A stretch of DNA of 8,659 nt, taken from assembly GCA_903888395.1 (NCBI GenBank), contig CAISTO010000333.1:1-8659 (forward strand), read 5' to 3'. This DNA is from an uncultured Bacteroidota bacterium (lineage in GTDB: Bacteria; Bacteroidota; Bacteroidia; UKL13-3). Positions 1 to 6,372 of this stretch are shown here, piece after piece. Both the position numbers and the translations under genes were made by a program. The notes beneath the pieces were generated by a model that saw nothing but the letters and a program-made list of their open reading frames with translations, was not told the origin of the DNA and did no database searches. Position 1 is the stretch's first letter. Every line of letters starts with the position of its first letter.

Positions 1-174
1 TATTATGGTAATAATGATGTGAAACAAGCAATGTTTGAAAACAAAAAAATAAGTTGCCGCCCGTGCAGTAAAATCGGATTTCACAGTTGTCCAAAGAAAC
101 ATTTTAAATGCATGGAAGATTTGAATGTGCAAAGCATTGAAGAAGAAATAAGGTTGATGATTGGTGGAATGTAG
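1..174 (+). CDS. Glycosyltransferase family 9 (heptosyltransferase-like), C-terminal end only
   Basis: The window opens inside this gene; 57 codons remain before the TAG at 172-174. The visible part carries a cysteine-rich motif (CRPCSKIG, then CPKKHFKCM) seen near the C-terminus of many Bacteroidota family 9 glycosyltransferases, followed by a short acidic helix ending IGGM. Family 9 enzymes transfer heptose or related sugars from ADP-sugars onto lipopolysaccharide core on the cytoplasmic face of the inner membrane. The catalytic regions lie outside the window, so donor and acceptor cannot be judged. The gene is followed by a strong hairpin terminator and so is probably the last gene of its transcript. 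The family call rests only on recognition of the Cys-rich tail; the subfamily is unknown. Confidence 0.72.
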   Translation, partial: YYGNNDVKQAMFENKKISCRPCSKIGFHSCPKKHFKCMEDLNVQSIEEEIRLMIGGM

Positions 175-200
175 TTAACAAAGCAAAAAATAAATAAAAT

Positions 201-234
201 AAAAGCCGATTGTATGCCTTACAGTCGGCTTTTT
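201..234 (+). terminator. Rho-independent terminator after the glycosyltransferase gene
   Basis: A nearly perfect hairpin: positions 201-214 pair with 220-233, with a single G-T wobble (210/224) and a 5-nt loop (215-219). The GC-rich core is AGCCGA/TCGGCT and the stem runs into a T-tract at 230-234. The matching A-tract at 201-204 would also allow function on the opposite strand, but both flanking genes run rightward. It lies 26 bp after the stop at 174 and 38 bp before the Smr gene, separating the two transcripts. Confidence 0.88.
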
Positions 235-272
235 GCGTTAATATTGTAGCTTAATTTTTATACTAAAATATC

Positions 273-1223
273 ATGCTGAAACTTGGAGATAAAGTAAAAT
301 TTGTAAATGAAAACATGGAAGGTATTGTTACCAGTTTTAAAGGAAAAAACATAGTGGGCGTTACCATTGAAGACGATTTTGAAATTCCTGTTTTGGCAAG
401 TGAAGTACTAAAAATAGACTTTGATGAAGTAAAGCCTGAAGCAACAAAAAAAGAAGTTGACGATAAACTAAAATCAAAATTGAATACCAATCCGTTGGGA
501 ATATTTTGGGCTTATAACCGAATGGGTGAAAACGAGGTAGAAGGTGTGTTGCACAATAACAGTTGCGATACTTTATTATATGCCATTTACCAAAAAGAAA
601 AAGATGTTTTTAGTTTATACAAAACCGGTAAATTAAACCGTGGAGAAGAGCTAAATATGTTGAAGTTAAATTTGGAAAACTACGATAAATGGAATCCACT
701 TTTGTTCCAATTAATATTGGCAGACGAAATAAACATGAAGCCGTCAAAGCCTTTGCATATTGAGTTTAAAACCAATCCAAAGGAATTCCATCAATCGTTA
801 AAGTTCTGTTTCTTTTTACAAAAACAAGCTTATATGTTTAAGTTAAACGAAGAGTTTACACAATTGAATTTAACGGCATTGAAACAAAAAGATTTTTCCG
901 AAAAACCTAAAGTTGAAACCATTGATTTAAGTGCCAAACCTGAACCAGTAATAGACTTACATTTTGAAAAATTATTGGAACGTGGTTATACCACTCAAAC
1001 CAACGATATCATTGGCGTACAAATGGATGTATTTATCAAAACTTTAGAGGCTGCTTATATCAATCAAATGAAAAGCATTGTGTATGTGCATGGAATAGGC
1101 AATCAATATTTGAAAAATAAAATCCATACTTTTTTAACTAAAAACAAGCGCCTTGCCAAACATTTTGAAGATGCTGATCCTTTAAAATTTGGTGGCGGTG
1201 CAACGTATATTGAAATTGGTTAG
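273..1223 (+). CDS. DUF2027/Smr-domain protein
   Basis: This 316-aa protein is predicted to be cytoplasmic; no signal peptide is visible. Residues 1-50 (LGDKVKFVNENMEGIV onward) resemble a small SH3/KOW-like barrel. Residues of about 75-205 form the middle region typical of Bacteroidota DUF2027 proteins. Residues 227-316 are a complete Smr domain, with the IDLH motif (D228, H230), the VHGIG motif (H273-G276) and the closing GGGATYIEI strand (307-315). Smr domains, first described at the C-terminus of MutS2, are nucleic-acid-binding modules and several have nicking endonuclease activity; the target of this stand-alone type is not known to me. The ATG at 273 is chosen because the conserved N-terminal barrel begins at once. 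The gene stands alone between the terminator at 201-234 and a repeat-rich gap. Confidence 0.85.
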   Translation: MLKLGDKVKFVNENMEGIVTSFKGKNIVGVTIEDDFEIPVLASEVLKIDFDEVKPEATKKEVDDKLKSKLNTNPLGIFWAYNRMGENEVEGVLHNNSCDTLLYAIYQKEKDVFSLYKTGKLNRGEELNMLKLNLENYDKWNPLLFQLILADEINMKPSKPLHIEFKTNPKEFHQSLKFCFFLQKQAYMFKLNEEFTQLNLTALKQKDFSEKPKVETIDLSAKPEPVIDLHFEKLLERGYTTQTNDIIGVQMDVFIKTLEAAYINQMKSIVYVHGIGNQYLKNKIHTFLTKNKRLAKHFEDADPLKFGGGATYIEIG

Positions 1224-1241
1224 AGGTGATTGTTAATTGAA

Positions 1242-1335
1242 GGCGAGGACGCCTACAATGACTGAATGAGATTATTTAGTTCTCGACTCCGCTCGAACTG
1301 ACTTGCATTTGTTTGCAGATGTTGGCGTCCTCGCC
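1242..1335. repeat. 12-bp perfect inverted repeat flanking a 70-bp spacer
   Basis: GGCGAGGACGCC at 1242-1253 is the exact reverse complement of GGCGTCCTCGCC at 1324-1335. The 70-bp spacer has no coding capacity and contains the TCGACTCCGCTCGAAC segment. This arrangement could be the remains of a small non-autonomous element or a palindromic intergenic repeat; no target-site duplication is obvious at its edges. Confidence 0.7.
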
Positions 1336-1389
1336 AATATCAATAAACGATAATTGCAGGCGAAGACGCATGCAATGGCTGAATAAAAC

Positions 1390-1428
1390 CACATAGATAC
1401 ATAGTTTAAAGGCTATGTAATCTATGTG
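1390..1428. repeat. Long AT-rich hairpin
   Basis: Positions 1390-1398 (CACATAGAT) pair with 1420-1428 (ATCTATGTG), and 1399-1404 pair with 1413-1418, leaving one bulged A (1419) and an 8-nt loop (1405-1412). Fifteen base pairs with one bulge in AT-rich DNA is far beyond chance for a 39-bp stretch. It sits between the arms of the second tandem unit, and there is no such hairpin in the first unit, which suggests a separate insertion or a recombined repeat. Confidence 0.8.
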
Positions 1429-1528
1429 CCTATTTGGTTCAAGTTTTATAAAACTATATTGGCGTACTCGTCACATCAATAATTGACAATTGCAGTTTGA
1501 ATATTCAAAACAAACAATGAGATTGCTT

Positions 1529-1544
1529 TCCCGCTTTGGCGGGA
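1529..1544. repeat. Short GC-rich hairpin in a repeat-like segment
   Basis: TCCCGC (1529-1534) pairs with GGCGGGA's last six bases (1539-1544) across a 4-nt loop. The surrounding GAGATTGCTT ... CACAATGACG phrase (1519-1561) resembles an interspersed intergenic sequence seen in many Bacteroidota genomes; that resemblance is from memory. It could act as a weak terminator for msrA, which ends 41 bp to its right on the minus strand, but no T-run follows in that direction. Confidence 0.55.
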
Positions 1545-1584
1545 CAGGCTTCACAATGACGAAAAATATAATATGAATAAAAAT

Positions 1585-2247
1585 TTACTTTTTACTGTAT
1601 TTGTCACCAAAAACCTTTTTGAATTTTTCTAATTTTGGAGCAATTACAAACTGGCAATACGATTGTTGGCTATTTTGATTGTAATAGTTTTGATGATAAT
1701 CTTCGGCAGGATAATAATTGTTCACAGAAGCTATTTCAGTTACAATTGGATTACTAAAAGCACCCGATTGATCTAAGTCTATTTTGTATTTTTCAGCTGC
1801 TAATTTTTGTGATTCACTATTATAATATATGGCAGAACGGTATTGTGTTCCTCTATCATTTCCTTGCTGATTCAAGGTTGTTGGATCGTGAGTTTGCCAA
1901 AAAATAGATAGCAAAGTTTCATAAGAAACTATGTTTGAATCGAACCAAATTTTGCAAACTTCTGCATGTCCTGTTCTTCCATCACAAACTTCTCGGTATG
2001 TTGGGTTCTTAACATCCCCATTGCTGTAACCACTTTCAATTTTCTCTATTCCATTTACTTGTTGAAAAACGGCTTCTACACACCAAAAACATCCTGCACC
2101 AAAAACTGCAGTTGATAGTGAATCATTGTTAACTATATTCATAACTTTATTTGTCTCTTTTGTTTTTTTAGTTTTGTTTTGAGCACAACTTGTAGTGCTT
2201 ATTATTAATAATGCTTGCAAGTAAAAAATAGTTTTTATAATTTTCAT
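1585..2247 (-). CDS. msrA: Peptide-methionine (S)-S-oxide reductase MsrA, predicted lipoprotein
   Basis: This enzyme reduces the S-epimer of methionine sulfoxide in proteins and free methionine. The 220-aa product has the MsrA signature GCFWCVEAVF with catalytic Cys53 and a second Cys at 56, the GYSNG and GHAEV motifs (73-77, 93-97), FWQTHDPT (116-123) and DRGTQYRS (131-138). A C-terminal Cys198 in SYC is a candidate resolving cysteine. Residues 1-21 form a lipoprotein-type signal: a short basic start, the hydrophobic LQALLIIS stretch and TTSC with Cys21 as the lipid site, followed by a Lys/Thr-rich linker to about residue 45. The mature enzyme is therefore probably tethered to a membrane outside the cytoplasm. 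An internal ATG (codon 36, 2140-2142) could yield a cytoplasmic form, but the well-formed signal upstream argues for the long start. It is divergent from the porin gene with 20 bp between starts. Confidence 0.93.
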   Translation of the reverse strand: MKIIKTIFYLQALLIISTTSCAQNKTKKTKETNKVMNIVNNDSLSTAVFGAGCFWCVEAVFQQVNGIEKIESGYSNGDVKNPTYREVCDGRTGHAEVCKIWFDSNIVSYETLLSIFWQTHDPTTLNQQGNDRGTQYRSAIYYNSESQKLAAEKYKIDLDQSGAFSNPIVTEIASVNNYYPAEDYHQNYYNQNSQQSYCQFVIAPKLEKFKKVFGDKYSKK

Positions 2248-2267
2248 TTATTTAAATAATTTATTCA

Positions 2268-3413
2268 ATGGCAAATAAGTATTCCTTTAACTACAAACAC
2301 ATTTTAATATTAATAAGTTTTATAAGCTTCACTTTTATTTTAAAAGGTCAGGTGGTAAACACTGCAACGCTTGATACCACTGACATTGAATCGAATGGGA
2401 AATTTAAAATAAATGGTTTTGTTGATACTTATTATGCTTGGAACGACAACGAACCAAGCGGGAAAGACATTCCCTATTTGAATTCTTCACAGCGTCACAA
2501 TGAGTTCAGTATTAACTTGGCTTATATTGATTTCAATTATTCGAGCAGTAAAATTAGGGCACGATTTATTCCTTCATTTGGTAGTTTTATGAACGCTAAT
2601 TATGCAACTGAAACGGGTTCTTTAAAAAATTTATTAGAAGCAAGAGTTGGACTAAAAATTTCAGAAAAAAAAGAAATTTGGATAGATGCCGGTGTTTTAG
2701 GTTCGCCTTTTACCAATGAAAATGCTGTAAGTAAAGACCAATTAATGTATACCCGAAGTTTAGCCGCAGAATTTGTACCTTATTACTTATCTGGAGTTAG
2801 GTTAAGTGTTCCTATTTCAAAGAAAACTAATTTTTATGCTTATGTAATCAATGGTTGGCAGCAAATAGTAGATTTAAACCACGACAAATCATTGGCCATT
2901 CAGTTTGAAACCCGCCCAAATAATAACTGGCTTTTGAATTGGAATGTATATGCCGGAAACCATCAAACTATTTATTATCCAAACCACCGCATGCGCTATT
3001 TTAGTGATGTATATGCCATTTATGCTCCTGCAAAAAGCAAACTGAATCTGTCGGCTTGTTTATATGCAGGCATGCAGGAAATAAAAGATTCGGTTACGGG
3101 TGTTTTGAAAAATGTTTTTTGGAGTCAGGCAAATATTACAGCACGTTATTTTGTGGCAAAAAACTGGAGTATTTCAGGACGGGTAGAAGCTTTTATAGAC
3201 AATAAAGAAGCAGAAGTAATAAGCATTACTAATGAAAAAGGATTCAATACTTTTAGCCATACTTTAGGCATCAATTACCATGTAATGAAAAATGCCATGT
3301 TCCGATTAGAACAACGCAGTATTTATGCTGACAAATACATTTTTGAAGCTACAAAAAATCAGATAACCAATACATCCAATTATATTGTTGGAAGTTTAGC
3401 AGTTTGGTTTTAA
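2268..3413 (+). CDS. OmpL-like outer-membrane beta-barrel porin (BBP2 type)
   Basis: This 381-aa protein is predicted to be an outer-membrane beta-barrel. Residues 1-28 are a signal peptide: basic MANKYSFNYKH, then a hydrophobic core ILILISFISFTFIL. After a linker the barrel begins at INGFVDTYYAWND (about 48-60). It continues as alternating aromatic/hydrophobic strands such as FSINLAYIDFNY and VGLKISEKKEIWIDAGVL, through to a final strand SNYIVGSLAVWF ending in the C-terminal Phe typical of BamA substrates. The pattern and length fit the putative beta-barrel porin-2 family (PF07642), common in Bacteroidota; no substrate is known. There is no plug domain or SusD partner, so it is not a TonB receptor. 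Its start is 20 bp from msrA's, so promoter elements must overlap msrA coding DNA. A weak hairpin (3436-3441/3445-3450, 3-nt loop) lies 22 bp downstream. Confidence 0.82.
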   Translation: MANKYSFNYKHILILISFISFTFILKGQVVNTATLDTTDIESNGKFKINGFVDTYYAWNDNEPSGKDIPYLNSSQRHNEFSINLAYIDFNYSSSKIRARFIPSFGSFMNANYATETGSLKNLLEARVGLKISEKKEIWIDAGVLGSPFTNENAVSKDQLMYTRSLAAEFVPYYLSGVRLSVPISKKTNFYAYVINGWQQIVDLNHDKSLAIQFETRPNNNWLLNWNVYAGNHQTIYYPNHRMRYFSDVYAIYAPAKSKLNLSACLYAGMQEIKDSVTGVLKNVFWSQANITARYFVAKNWSISGRVEAFIDNKEAEVISITNEKGFNTFSHTLGINYHVMKNAMFRLEQRSIYADKYIFEATKNQITNTSNYIVGSLAVWF

Positions 3414-3553
3414 TCGTTTAATTTTAAATTATATAGCAATTTGAAATTGCAGAACTACTAATTTCCTACAAATTCTGGGCATTTTTTATATGTTTTTTGC
3501 AAATCAAAATGCTTCCATAAAAACAAAAAGTAAAAAATTTGTTTATTAAGTAT

Positions 3554-5044
3554 ATGGAGAAAAAAGCAATTAATATAGTTTGGTTTAAACGTGATTTACG
3601 GCTTACCGATCATGAACCGCTGTATTGTGCTTTGCAATCGGAGTTACCACTTTTGTTAATTTATATTTTTGAACCCAGTGTTATGGCATATCACGACAGT
3701 GATGTTAGACATTGGCGTTTTGTGTTTGAATCGCTCAAGGAAATGAATGAACGGCTAAAAAGCACCAATACACAAATTTATATATTTCATAATGAAGCCA
3801 AGGAGGTTTTTGAAATGCTTGCGCATCAATTTAATATTCACAGTATTTTTTCATCAGAGGAAATAGGCAACGGACTTACCTATGAACGTGATAAAGCCAT
3901 GAAAATATTATTTTTAAAAAATCGTATTTTATGGAAAGAATACCAAACCAATGGAATTGTTCGTGGATTAAAAACCCGAAAAATTTGGGAAAAACTTTGG
4001 GAAAGTCAAATGACAAAACAGCCAAATTTAGTCAAAGAAAATGGTTGGAATATGGTTGAACTTGAGTCCTCAATTTTTAATAAAATAAAAGGTGAAGAAT
4101 TAAACATTGAAATCACTACTCGAAATAAAAACTTTCAAGAAGGTGGAGAATATTGGGCTTGGCGATATTTAGAAAATTTTTTAAAAGAACGACATGTCAA
4201 TTACAGTAAACACATAAGTAAGCCTTTACTAAGCAGAAAAGGCTGCAGTCGTTTATCGCCTTATATAACTTACGGAAACATAAGTATGCGCATGGTTTTT
4301 CAATTTACAAAACAACATTATAACACTTCGCCAAACAAAAGGGCTTTGTCTAACTTCATTTCTCGATTGCATTGGCATTGTCATTTTATTCAAAAATTTG
4401 AAAGTGAAAGCAGGTATGAATTCGAAAATATTAACCGTGCTTACCATTCGTTAATCAAACCCAAAAACGAAGCATATATTACTGCATGGCAAACTGGTAA
4501 TACAGGTATTCCAATTGTAGATGCATGTATGCGATGTTTGGTGGCAACTGGTTATATTAATTTTAGAATGAGGGCTATGGTGGTTTCATTTTTTGTATTT
4601 AACCTTTGGCAAGATTGGCGTGAACTGCATTTTTTAGCACGTCAGTTTTTAGATTATGAACCAGGAATTCATTACCCACAGCTTCAAATGCAAAGTGGCA
4701 CAACTGGTATTAATACCATTAGAATTTATAACCCTATAAAAAATTCAGAAGAACACGATACTGAAGGCCTTTTTATTAAGCAATGGATTCCAGAATTAAA
4801 AAATATTCCATCACAACTAGTTCATGAACCACATAAACTCACATTAATTGAGCAGCAATTATATGCTTGTGAAATTGGAAAACATTATCCAGCTCCTATT
4901 GTTGACGTAGAAGCTACCAGAAAAAAAGCAAGTGAAATTGTTTGGAGTTTTAGAAAAAATGAAGATGTAAAAATAGAAGCAAAAAAAATATTGGCAAAAC
5001 ATGTTAACGTGTCAAGATCTAAATTATCAAAAATAAAGAAATGA
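3554..5044 (+). CDS. Atypical photolyase/cryptochrome family flavoprotein, first gene of photolyase operon
   Basis: This 496-aa member of the photolyase/cryptochrome superfamily has an N-terminal Rossmann-like antenna domain (INIVWFKRDLRLTDHEPL at 6-23, to about 130) and a C-terminal FAD domain (about 195-470). FAD-domain motifs include CSRLSPYITYG (231-241), AWQTGNTGIPIVDACMR (311-327) and RIYNP (390-394), ending in a basic tail. By gapless hand alignment to E. coli PhrB some key sites differ: PhrB Glu274 is Arg271, Asn378 is His373, the flavin-proximal Trp382 is Leu377 and Trp384 is Met379. Trp277 is kept (Trp274), and Trp359 probably is (Trp355). I recognise the RLHWHCHFIQKFE and TGINTIRIYNP phrases as marking an uncharacterised bacterial branch, so repair activity is not assured. 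The frame extends to a TTG at 3539, but the ATG at 3554 fits the family start. It overlaps tspO by ATGA. Confidence 0.87.
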   Translation: MEKKAINIVWFKRDLRLTDHEPLYCALQSELPLLLIYIFEPSVMAYHDSDVRHWRFVFESLKEMNERLKSTNTQIYIFHNEAKEVFEMLAHQFNIHSIFSSEEIGNGLTYERDKAMKILFLKNRILWKEYQTNGIVRGLKTRKIWEKLWESQMTKQPNLVKENGWNMVELESSIFNKIKGEELNIEITTRNKNFQEGGEYWAWRYLENFLKERHVNYSKHISKPLLSRKGCSRLSPYITYGNISMRMVFQFTKQHYNTSPNKRALSNFISRLHWHCHFIQKFESESRYEFENINRAYHSLIKPKNEAYITAWQTGNTGIPIVDACMRCLVATGYINFRMRAMVVSFFVFNLWQDWRELHFLARQFLDYEPGIHYPQLQMQSGTTGINTIRIYNPIKNSEEHDTEGLFIKQWIPELKNIPSQLVHEPHKLTLIEQQLYACEIGKHYPAPIVDVEATRKKASEIVWSFRKNEDVKIEAKKILAKHVNVSRSKLSKIKK

Positions 5045-5502
5045 ACAAATCAATTAAGTTAATATTATGCATTTTATTACCACTTTTGGTGGGAGGTGTT
5101 TCGGGTTTCTTCACTTCCCAAAGTATTCCAAATTGGTATGTTTACTTAAACAAGCCAAGTTTTAATCCTCCTAATTATTTATTTGGCCCAGTATGGACTT
5201 TACTATACATTCTTATGGGAATTTCTTTTTACTTAGTAATAAACAAACCAAATATTAGTTGGTTATTAGTTGGCATTTTTATAACACAAATTATTTTAAA
5301 CTTTTTTTGGAGTTTTATATTCTTTAATGCTCATAATTTGGGTTTAGCACTGTTTGAAATAGTACTACTATGGGCAAGCATTTTAGCGATGATTATTTTG
5401 TTTTACAAAACAAATAAATGGGCGGCTATTTTAAATATTCCTTATTTACTTTGGGTAAGTTTTGCCACACTTTTAAACTATAGTATTTACAGTTTAAACT
5501 AA
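5041..5502 (+). CDS. tspO: TspO/MBR family tryptophan-rich membrane protein
   Basis: This 153-aa integral membrane protein has five hydrophobic helices at about residues 5-25, 50-66, 73-95, 99-122 and 126-148, the TspO/translocator-protein fold. Family hallmarks are NWYVYLNKPSFNPP (31-44), FGPVWTLLYILMG (48-60), the asparagine/tryptophan pair NFFW (87-90) and the closing WVSFATLLNYSIY (138-150). TspO proteins bind tetrapyrroles and cholesterol-like ligands. Some bacterial members catalyse light-dependent breakdown of protoporphyrin IX, and in Rhodobacter TspO affects pigment gene expression. The start codon overlaps the stop of the upstream photolyase gene (ATGA at 5041-5044), pointing to translational coupling, and the DUF2071 gene follows after 6 nt. 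The context suggests a role in light or porphyrin photo-oxidative stress, which is inference. Confidence 0.93.
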   Translation: MNKSIKLILCILLPLLVGGVSGFFTSQSIPNWYVYLNKPSFNPPNYLFGPVWTLLYILMGISFYLVINKPNISWLLVGIFITQIILNFFWSFIFFNAHNLGLALFEIVLLWASILAMIILFYKTNKWAAILNIPYLLWVSFATLLNYSIYSLN

Positions 5503-5508
5503 ACTTAT

Positions 5509-6222
5509 ATGAAAACATTTTTAAGAGCCAAATGGCAAAACCTAATCATGGCTAACTATGAAATTGATCCATCCATTTTATTACCTTATTTGCCAAATGG
5601 AGTTGAACTTGATTATTTTCATGGTAAAACCTATGTAAGCTTGGTTGGCTTTTTATTTAAAAACACTTCTATATTCCATATTCCTATTCCTTTTATGGGC
5701 ACTTTTGAAGAAGTGAATCTTCGTTTTTATGTTTTGCGAAAAGAAGGAAATGAAATAAAAAGAGGTGTGGTTTTTATCAATGAAACTGTGCCAAATAAAA
5801 TAGTAGCCTACGTAGCCAATAAACTTTATAAAGAACATTACATGGCTATTCCAACCAAACACAGTTGGAAAACGACTAGCAATGCTAAAGAAATAACATA
5901 TCAGTGGAAGGTAAAATCTAAATGGAACAGCATACAAGTAAATGCCTTGGCTACCAAGCAAAACATGGTAGCTGGAAGCATTGAGGAATTTATTTTTGAG
6001 CATTATTTTGGGTATACCAAAGTAAATGAAAACCATAGTATTGAATACAAAATTAACCACCCTAGTTGGCAAATAAATAGTATAAATGACTATAAAATTG
6101 AATGTAATTTTGCAGCATTTTATGGCAACGACTTTGAGATTTTAAATCACGCAAAACCTAATTCAGTTATGCTTGCAGAAGGTTCGGATATTAGTGTAGA
6201 TTGGAAACGAATAAGTTTTTAA
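5509..6222 (+). CDS. DUF2071 (YqjF-like) protein
   Basis: This 237-aa soluble protein has no signal peptide or membrane helix. It fits the DUF2071/YqjF family (COG3361). The N-terminal FLRAKWQNLIMANYEIDP (4-21) and LLPYLPNGVELDYFHGKTYVSLVGFLF (25-51) carry the family's typical opening. EEVNLRFYVL (67-76) and the RGVVFINETVP segment (85-95) form the conserved core. The family has no established biochemical activity that I know of; a lipocalin- or acetoacetate-decarboxylase-like ligand-binding fold has been suggested for relatives. It starts 6 nt after tspO and ends 9 nt before the DUF2256 gene, so it is a true operon member. The link to light or UV damage comes from position alone. Confidence 0.8.
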   Translation: MKTFLRAKWQNLIMANYEIDPSILLPYLPNGVELDYFHGKTYVSLVGFLFKNTSIFHIPIPFMGTFEEVNLRFYVLRKEGNEIKRGVVFINETVPNKIVAYVANKLYKEHYMAIPTKHSWKTTSNAKEITYQWKVKSKWNSIQVNALATKQNMVAGSIEEFIFEHYFGYTKVNENHSIEYKINHPSWQINSINDYKIECNFAAFYGNDFEILNHAKPNSVMLAEGSDISVDWKRISF

Positions 6223-6231
6223 AAACAGCAT

Positions 6232-6372
6232 ATGCAAGGAGTAAAAAAAGAAAATTTACCAGCTAAAATTTGCATTACCTGCAACAAGCCATTTACATGG
6301 AGAAAAAAATGGGAGAAAAATTGGAACGAAGTGAAATATTGCAGCGATAGATGCAGAAACAATAAAAAGTAA
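6232..6372 (+). CDS. DUF2256 small zinc-ribbon-like protein
   Basis: This 46-aa basic protein has two cysteine pairs, CITC (Cys14, Cys17) and YCSDRC (Cys37, Cys41). They frame the conserved aromatic/basic segment PFTWRKKWEKNWNEVKYC, which is the DUF2256 signature. The four cysteines very likely bind one zinc, giving a treble-clef-like ribbon that could bind nucleic acid or protein. The family's function is unknown; I recall it often sitting beside photolyase/cryptochrome genes. It starts 9 nt after the DUF2071 gene. Its TAA (6370-6372) shares an A with the ATG of the FeS-BCP photolyase gene (TAATG), so the two are probably translated as a coupled pair. The complete set of family residues in so short a frame makes chance very unlikely. 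Confidence 0.9.
   Translation: MQGVKKENLPAKICITCNKPFTWRKKWEKNWNEVKYCSDRCRNNKK

Larger units (their letters stand above)
1231..1497. repeat. Imperfect tandem repeat units with paired arms
   Basis: The left arm at 1234-1267 recurs at 1351-1384 with 29 of 34 bases identical by hand alignment. The right arm at 1320-1335 (TTGGCGTCCTCGCC core) recurs at 1457-1472 with three differences, and both copies continue into ATCAATAA (1339-1346 and 1475-1482). A third unit seems to begin at 1488-1497 (CAATTGCAG) and then stops. Within unit 1 the arms are perfect inverted repeats of each other: GGCGAGGACGCC at 1242-1253 against GGCGTCCTCGCC at 1324-1335. In unit 2 both arms have diverged, so their pairing is weaker. 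The material between arms differs between units. Confidence 0.75.
1224..1584. other. Gene-free intergenic stretch filled with repeats and palindromes
   Basis: This 361-bp gap separates the convergent Smr gene (plus) and msrA (minus). No credible coding frame is seen on either strand. It is a mosaic: two imperfect tandem units (about 1231-1350 and 1351-1487) with the start of a third at 1488-1497, a segment around 1278-1300 (TCGACTCCGCTCGAAC) that resembles a sequence common between Bacteroidota genes, a long AT-rich hairpin at 1390-1428 and a short GC-rich hairpin at 1529-1544. No hairpin is followed by a clear T-run on either strand, so termination of the two convergent genes may use these structures without a classic intrinsic terminator. 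Confidence 0.75.

Noticed and set aside
263..490. Minus-strand open frame of 75 codons opposite the Smr gene
   Set aside because: It has a low-complexity Ser/Phe-rich composition mirroring Lys/Glu-rich codons on the plus strand; a shadow frame.
1231..1497. CRISPR array
   Set aside because: Repeats are imperfect, only two to three units long, with uneven spacing (117 vs 137 bp), and no cas genes are present.
3436..3450. Terminator after the porin gene
   Set aside because: The hairpin is only 6 bp with a 3-nt loop, AT-rich, and lacks a following T-run.
3539..3553. TTG start extending the first photolyase by five codons
   Set aside because: The ATG at 3554 leads directly into the conserved INIVWFKRDLRL strand, and TTG starts are rare; nothing in the extra residues resembles the family.
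3414..3553. Bacteroidota-type promoter (TTTG / TAnnTTTG) before the photolyase operon
   Set aside because: Partial matches exist (TATGTTTT at 3489-3496, TTTG at 3496-3499) but no pair has the expected spacing of about 19-21 nt, so no promoter is called.
3554..5044. Assignment to the NewPHL photolyase branch
   Set aside because: NewPHL proteins have inverted domain order; this protein has the normal N-terminal antenna domain and C-terminal FAD domain.
4253..6072. Antisense open frames at 4253-4447 and 5653-6072 (minus strand)
   Set aside because: They lie opposite the well-supported photolyase and DUF2071 genes, show no family features, and are what AT-rich antisense frames look like by chance.
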